Shown piece by piece: positions 6,572 to 6,940 of a DNA stretch of 6,940 nt. A program made the position numbers and the translations under genes. Position 1 is the first letter of the stretch; every line of letters begins with the position of its first letter. The notes under the pieces are model-generated. The model saw only the letters and a program-made list of their open reading frames with translations, was not told the origin of the DNA and did not search any database. This stretch comes from CAZASK01 sp964487845 (GTDB lineage Bacteria; Chlamydiota; Chlamydiia; Chlamydiales; FEN-1388), in the NCBI GenBank assembly GCA_964487845.1, contig CAZASK010000045.1, positions 1 to 6,940 of the forward strand. Reading direction: 5' to 3'.

Positions 6572-6658
6572 CGGAAGAGGAGGGATTTGAACCCCCGTTA
6601 CCATTGCTGGTAAATCTGCTTTCGAAACAGACGCATTCAGCCGCTCTGCCACTCTTCC
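6572..6658 (-). tRNA. tRNA-Ser(CGA)
   Basis: This 87-base class II tRNA has acceptor arm GGAAGAG/CTCTTCC with discriminator G. Its anticodon stem TCTGT/GCAGA encloses loop TTCGAAA, so the anticodon is CGA and it reads the serine codon UCG. A long variable arm (TACCA, loop GCAA, TGGTA) and a T loop TTCAAAT follow. CCA is not encoded, so it must be added afterwards. It is the second of two tandem serine tRNAs, probably on one transcript. Confidence 0.96.
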
Positions 6659-6666
6659 AATTTGTG

Positions 6667-6689
6667 ACTCTATTTTTTACGAATAGAGT
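6667..6689 (-). other. AT-rich hairpin between the two tRNA-Ser genes
   Basis: ACTCTATT (6667-6674) and AATAGAGT (6682-6689) form an 8-bp perfect stem around a 7-base loop, inside the 82-base spacer. No T run follows on the minus strand, so it is a poor terminator there. It could mark a processing site in a two-tRNA precursor. Low confidence in any function. Confidence 0.35.
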
Positions 6690-6740
6690 GTTTGCCGTAA
6701 ATTTTTGTGAATCATTCAGCTAGAAAGCTTCAAGGGACTT

Positions 6741-6825
6741 CGGAAGAGGTAGGATTCGAACCCACGTTACCTTGCGGTAATTCTGTTTTCAAGACAGACG
6801 CATTCAGCCACTCTGCCACTCTTCC
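6741..6825 (-). tRNA. tRNA-Ser(UGA)
   Basis: This 85-base class II tRNA has acceptor arm GGAAGAG/CTCTTCC with discriminator G. Its anticodon stem TCTGT/ACAGA encloses loop CTTGAAA, so the anticodon is UGA and it reads UCA and, by wobble, other UCN serine codons. The long variable arm is TTACC, loop GCAA, GGTAA; the T loop is TTCGAAT. CCA is not encoded. It shares most of its 5' half with tRNA-Ser(CGA), which suggests an old duplication. It is transcribed first of the pair. Confidence 0.96.
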
Positions 6826-6838
6826 TAAAGATGGCAAG

Positions 6839-6868
6839 ATTCTACCGATACTGCGCCTCTTCTGTCAA
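6839..6868 (-). promoter_or_regulatory. Strong sigma70-type promoter for the tRNA-Ser pair
   Basis: On the minus strand a perfect TTGACA (6863-6868) is followed after 18 bases by TAGAAT (6839-6844), five of six to consensus. Transcription would start near 6832, leaving a leader of only a few bases before tRNA-Ser(UGA). This is the best promoter in the window. The remaining bases to 6940 show no gene I can support. Confidence 0.8.
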
Positions 6869-6940
6869 GATCTATTTCTTGGGAAAACAGAACTATACTG
6901 GTAAAGATTGACCCCCTAAGCATTGTAGATTCTTCGGAAC

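Noticed and set aside
6707..6904. Plus-strand open frame of 65 codons with the sequence VGFEPTLP
   Set aside because: It runs antisense through tRNA-Ser(UGA). The GFEPT peptide is a familiar artefact of translating the complement of a serine tRNA T arm, so this is not a gene.
1..6940. CRISPR array, toxin-antitoxin pair, phage genes or integrase beside the tRNA genes
   Set aside because: There are no regularly spaced repeats with spacers, no small paired genes, and no direct repeat of a tRNA 3' end that would mark an attachment site.

Overview
The window looks like part of the chromosome of a low-to-moderate GC bacterium. An environmental member of the Chlamydiota (Parachlamydiales type) is my best guess, held at moderate-to-low confidence. 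The reasons are tandem OppA-like binding proteins, tRNA genes without an encoded CCA, and an IS5/IS903-type insertion sequence in an intergenic space. No ribosomal or other firmly diagnostic gene is present, so the assignment is inference. All functional genes lie on the minus strand and are described in transcription order, from high to low coordinates.

Right end (about 6572-6868): a near-consensus sigma70-type promoter (6839-6868) drives two tandem serine tRNA genes, tRNA-Ser(UGA) and then tRNA-Ser(CGA). A small AT-rich hairpin lies in the 82-base spacer between them.

Centre (1299-6438): an apparent two-gene operon. The first gene encodes a 1168-residue protein with about 660 N-terminal residues that I cannot assign, fused to a complete family-5 (OppA/DppA-type) solute-binding domain, with no signal peptide or lipobox. 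Thirteen bases after its stop begins a 539-residue lipoprotein of the same binding-protein family, with a normal lipobox (Cys24). The two binding domains are obvious paralogs. In both, the Asp that in classical OppA grips the free amino end of the peptide is replaced by Trp, in a WYSWY-(Q/N)-DP motif. One model is that the lipoprotein captures a ligand outside the inner membrane while the fusion protein senses a related ligand in the cytoplasm, in the manner of SgrR. This is inference. No permease or ATPase genes lie in the window.

Left end (1-1298): a perfect hairpin closes the oppA gene. Beyond it sits a complete 1161-bp IS903-subgroup element (63-1223) with 15-bp perfect terminal inverted repeats and a perfect 9-bp target duplication (ATGAATGCT). 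Its transposase gene is broken twice: by an extra A in an A7 run that throws the reading frame, and by loss of the first catalytic Asp (now Asn). Left of the element are 53 bases of AT-rich DNA with a 24-base-period direct repeat.

A 17-base motif occurs on both sides of the operon (6543-6559 and 1233-1251). It hints that the upstream region has been duplicated and that the IS separates a second copy from whatever gene lies to the left.
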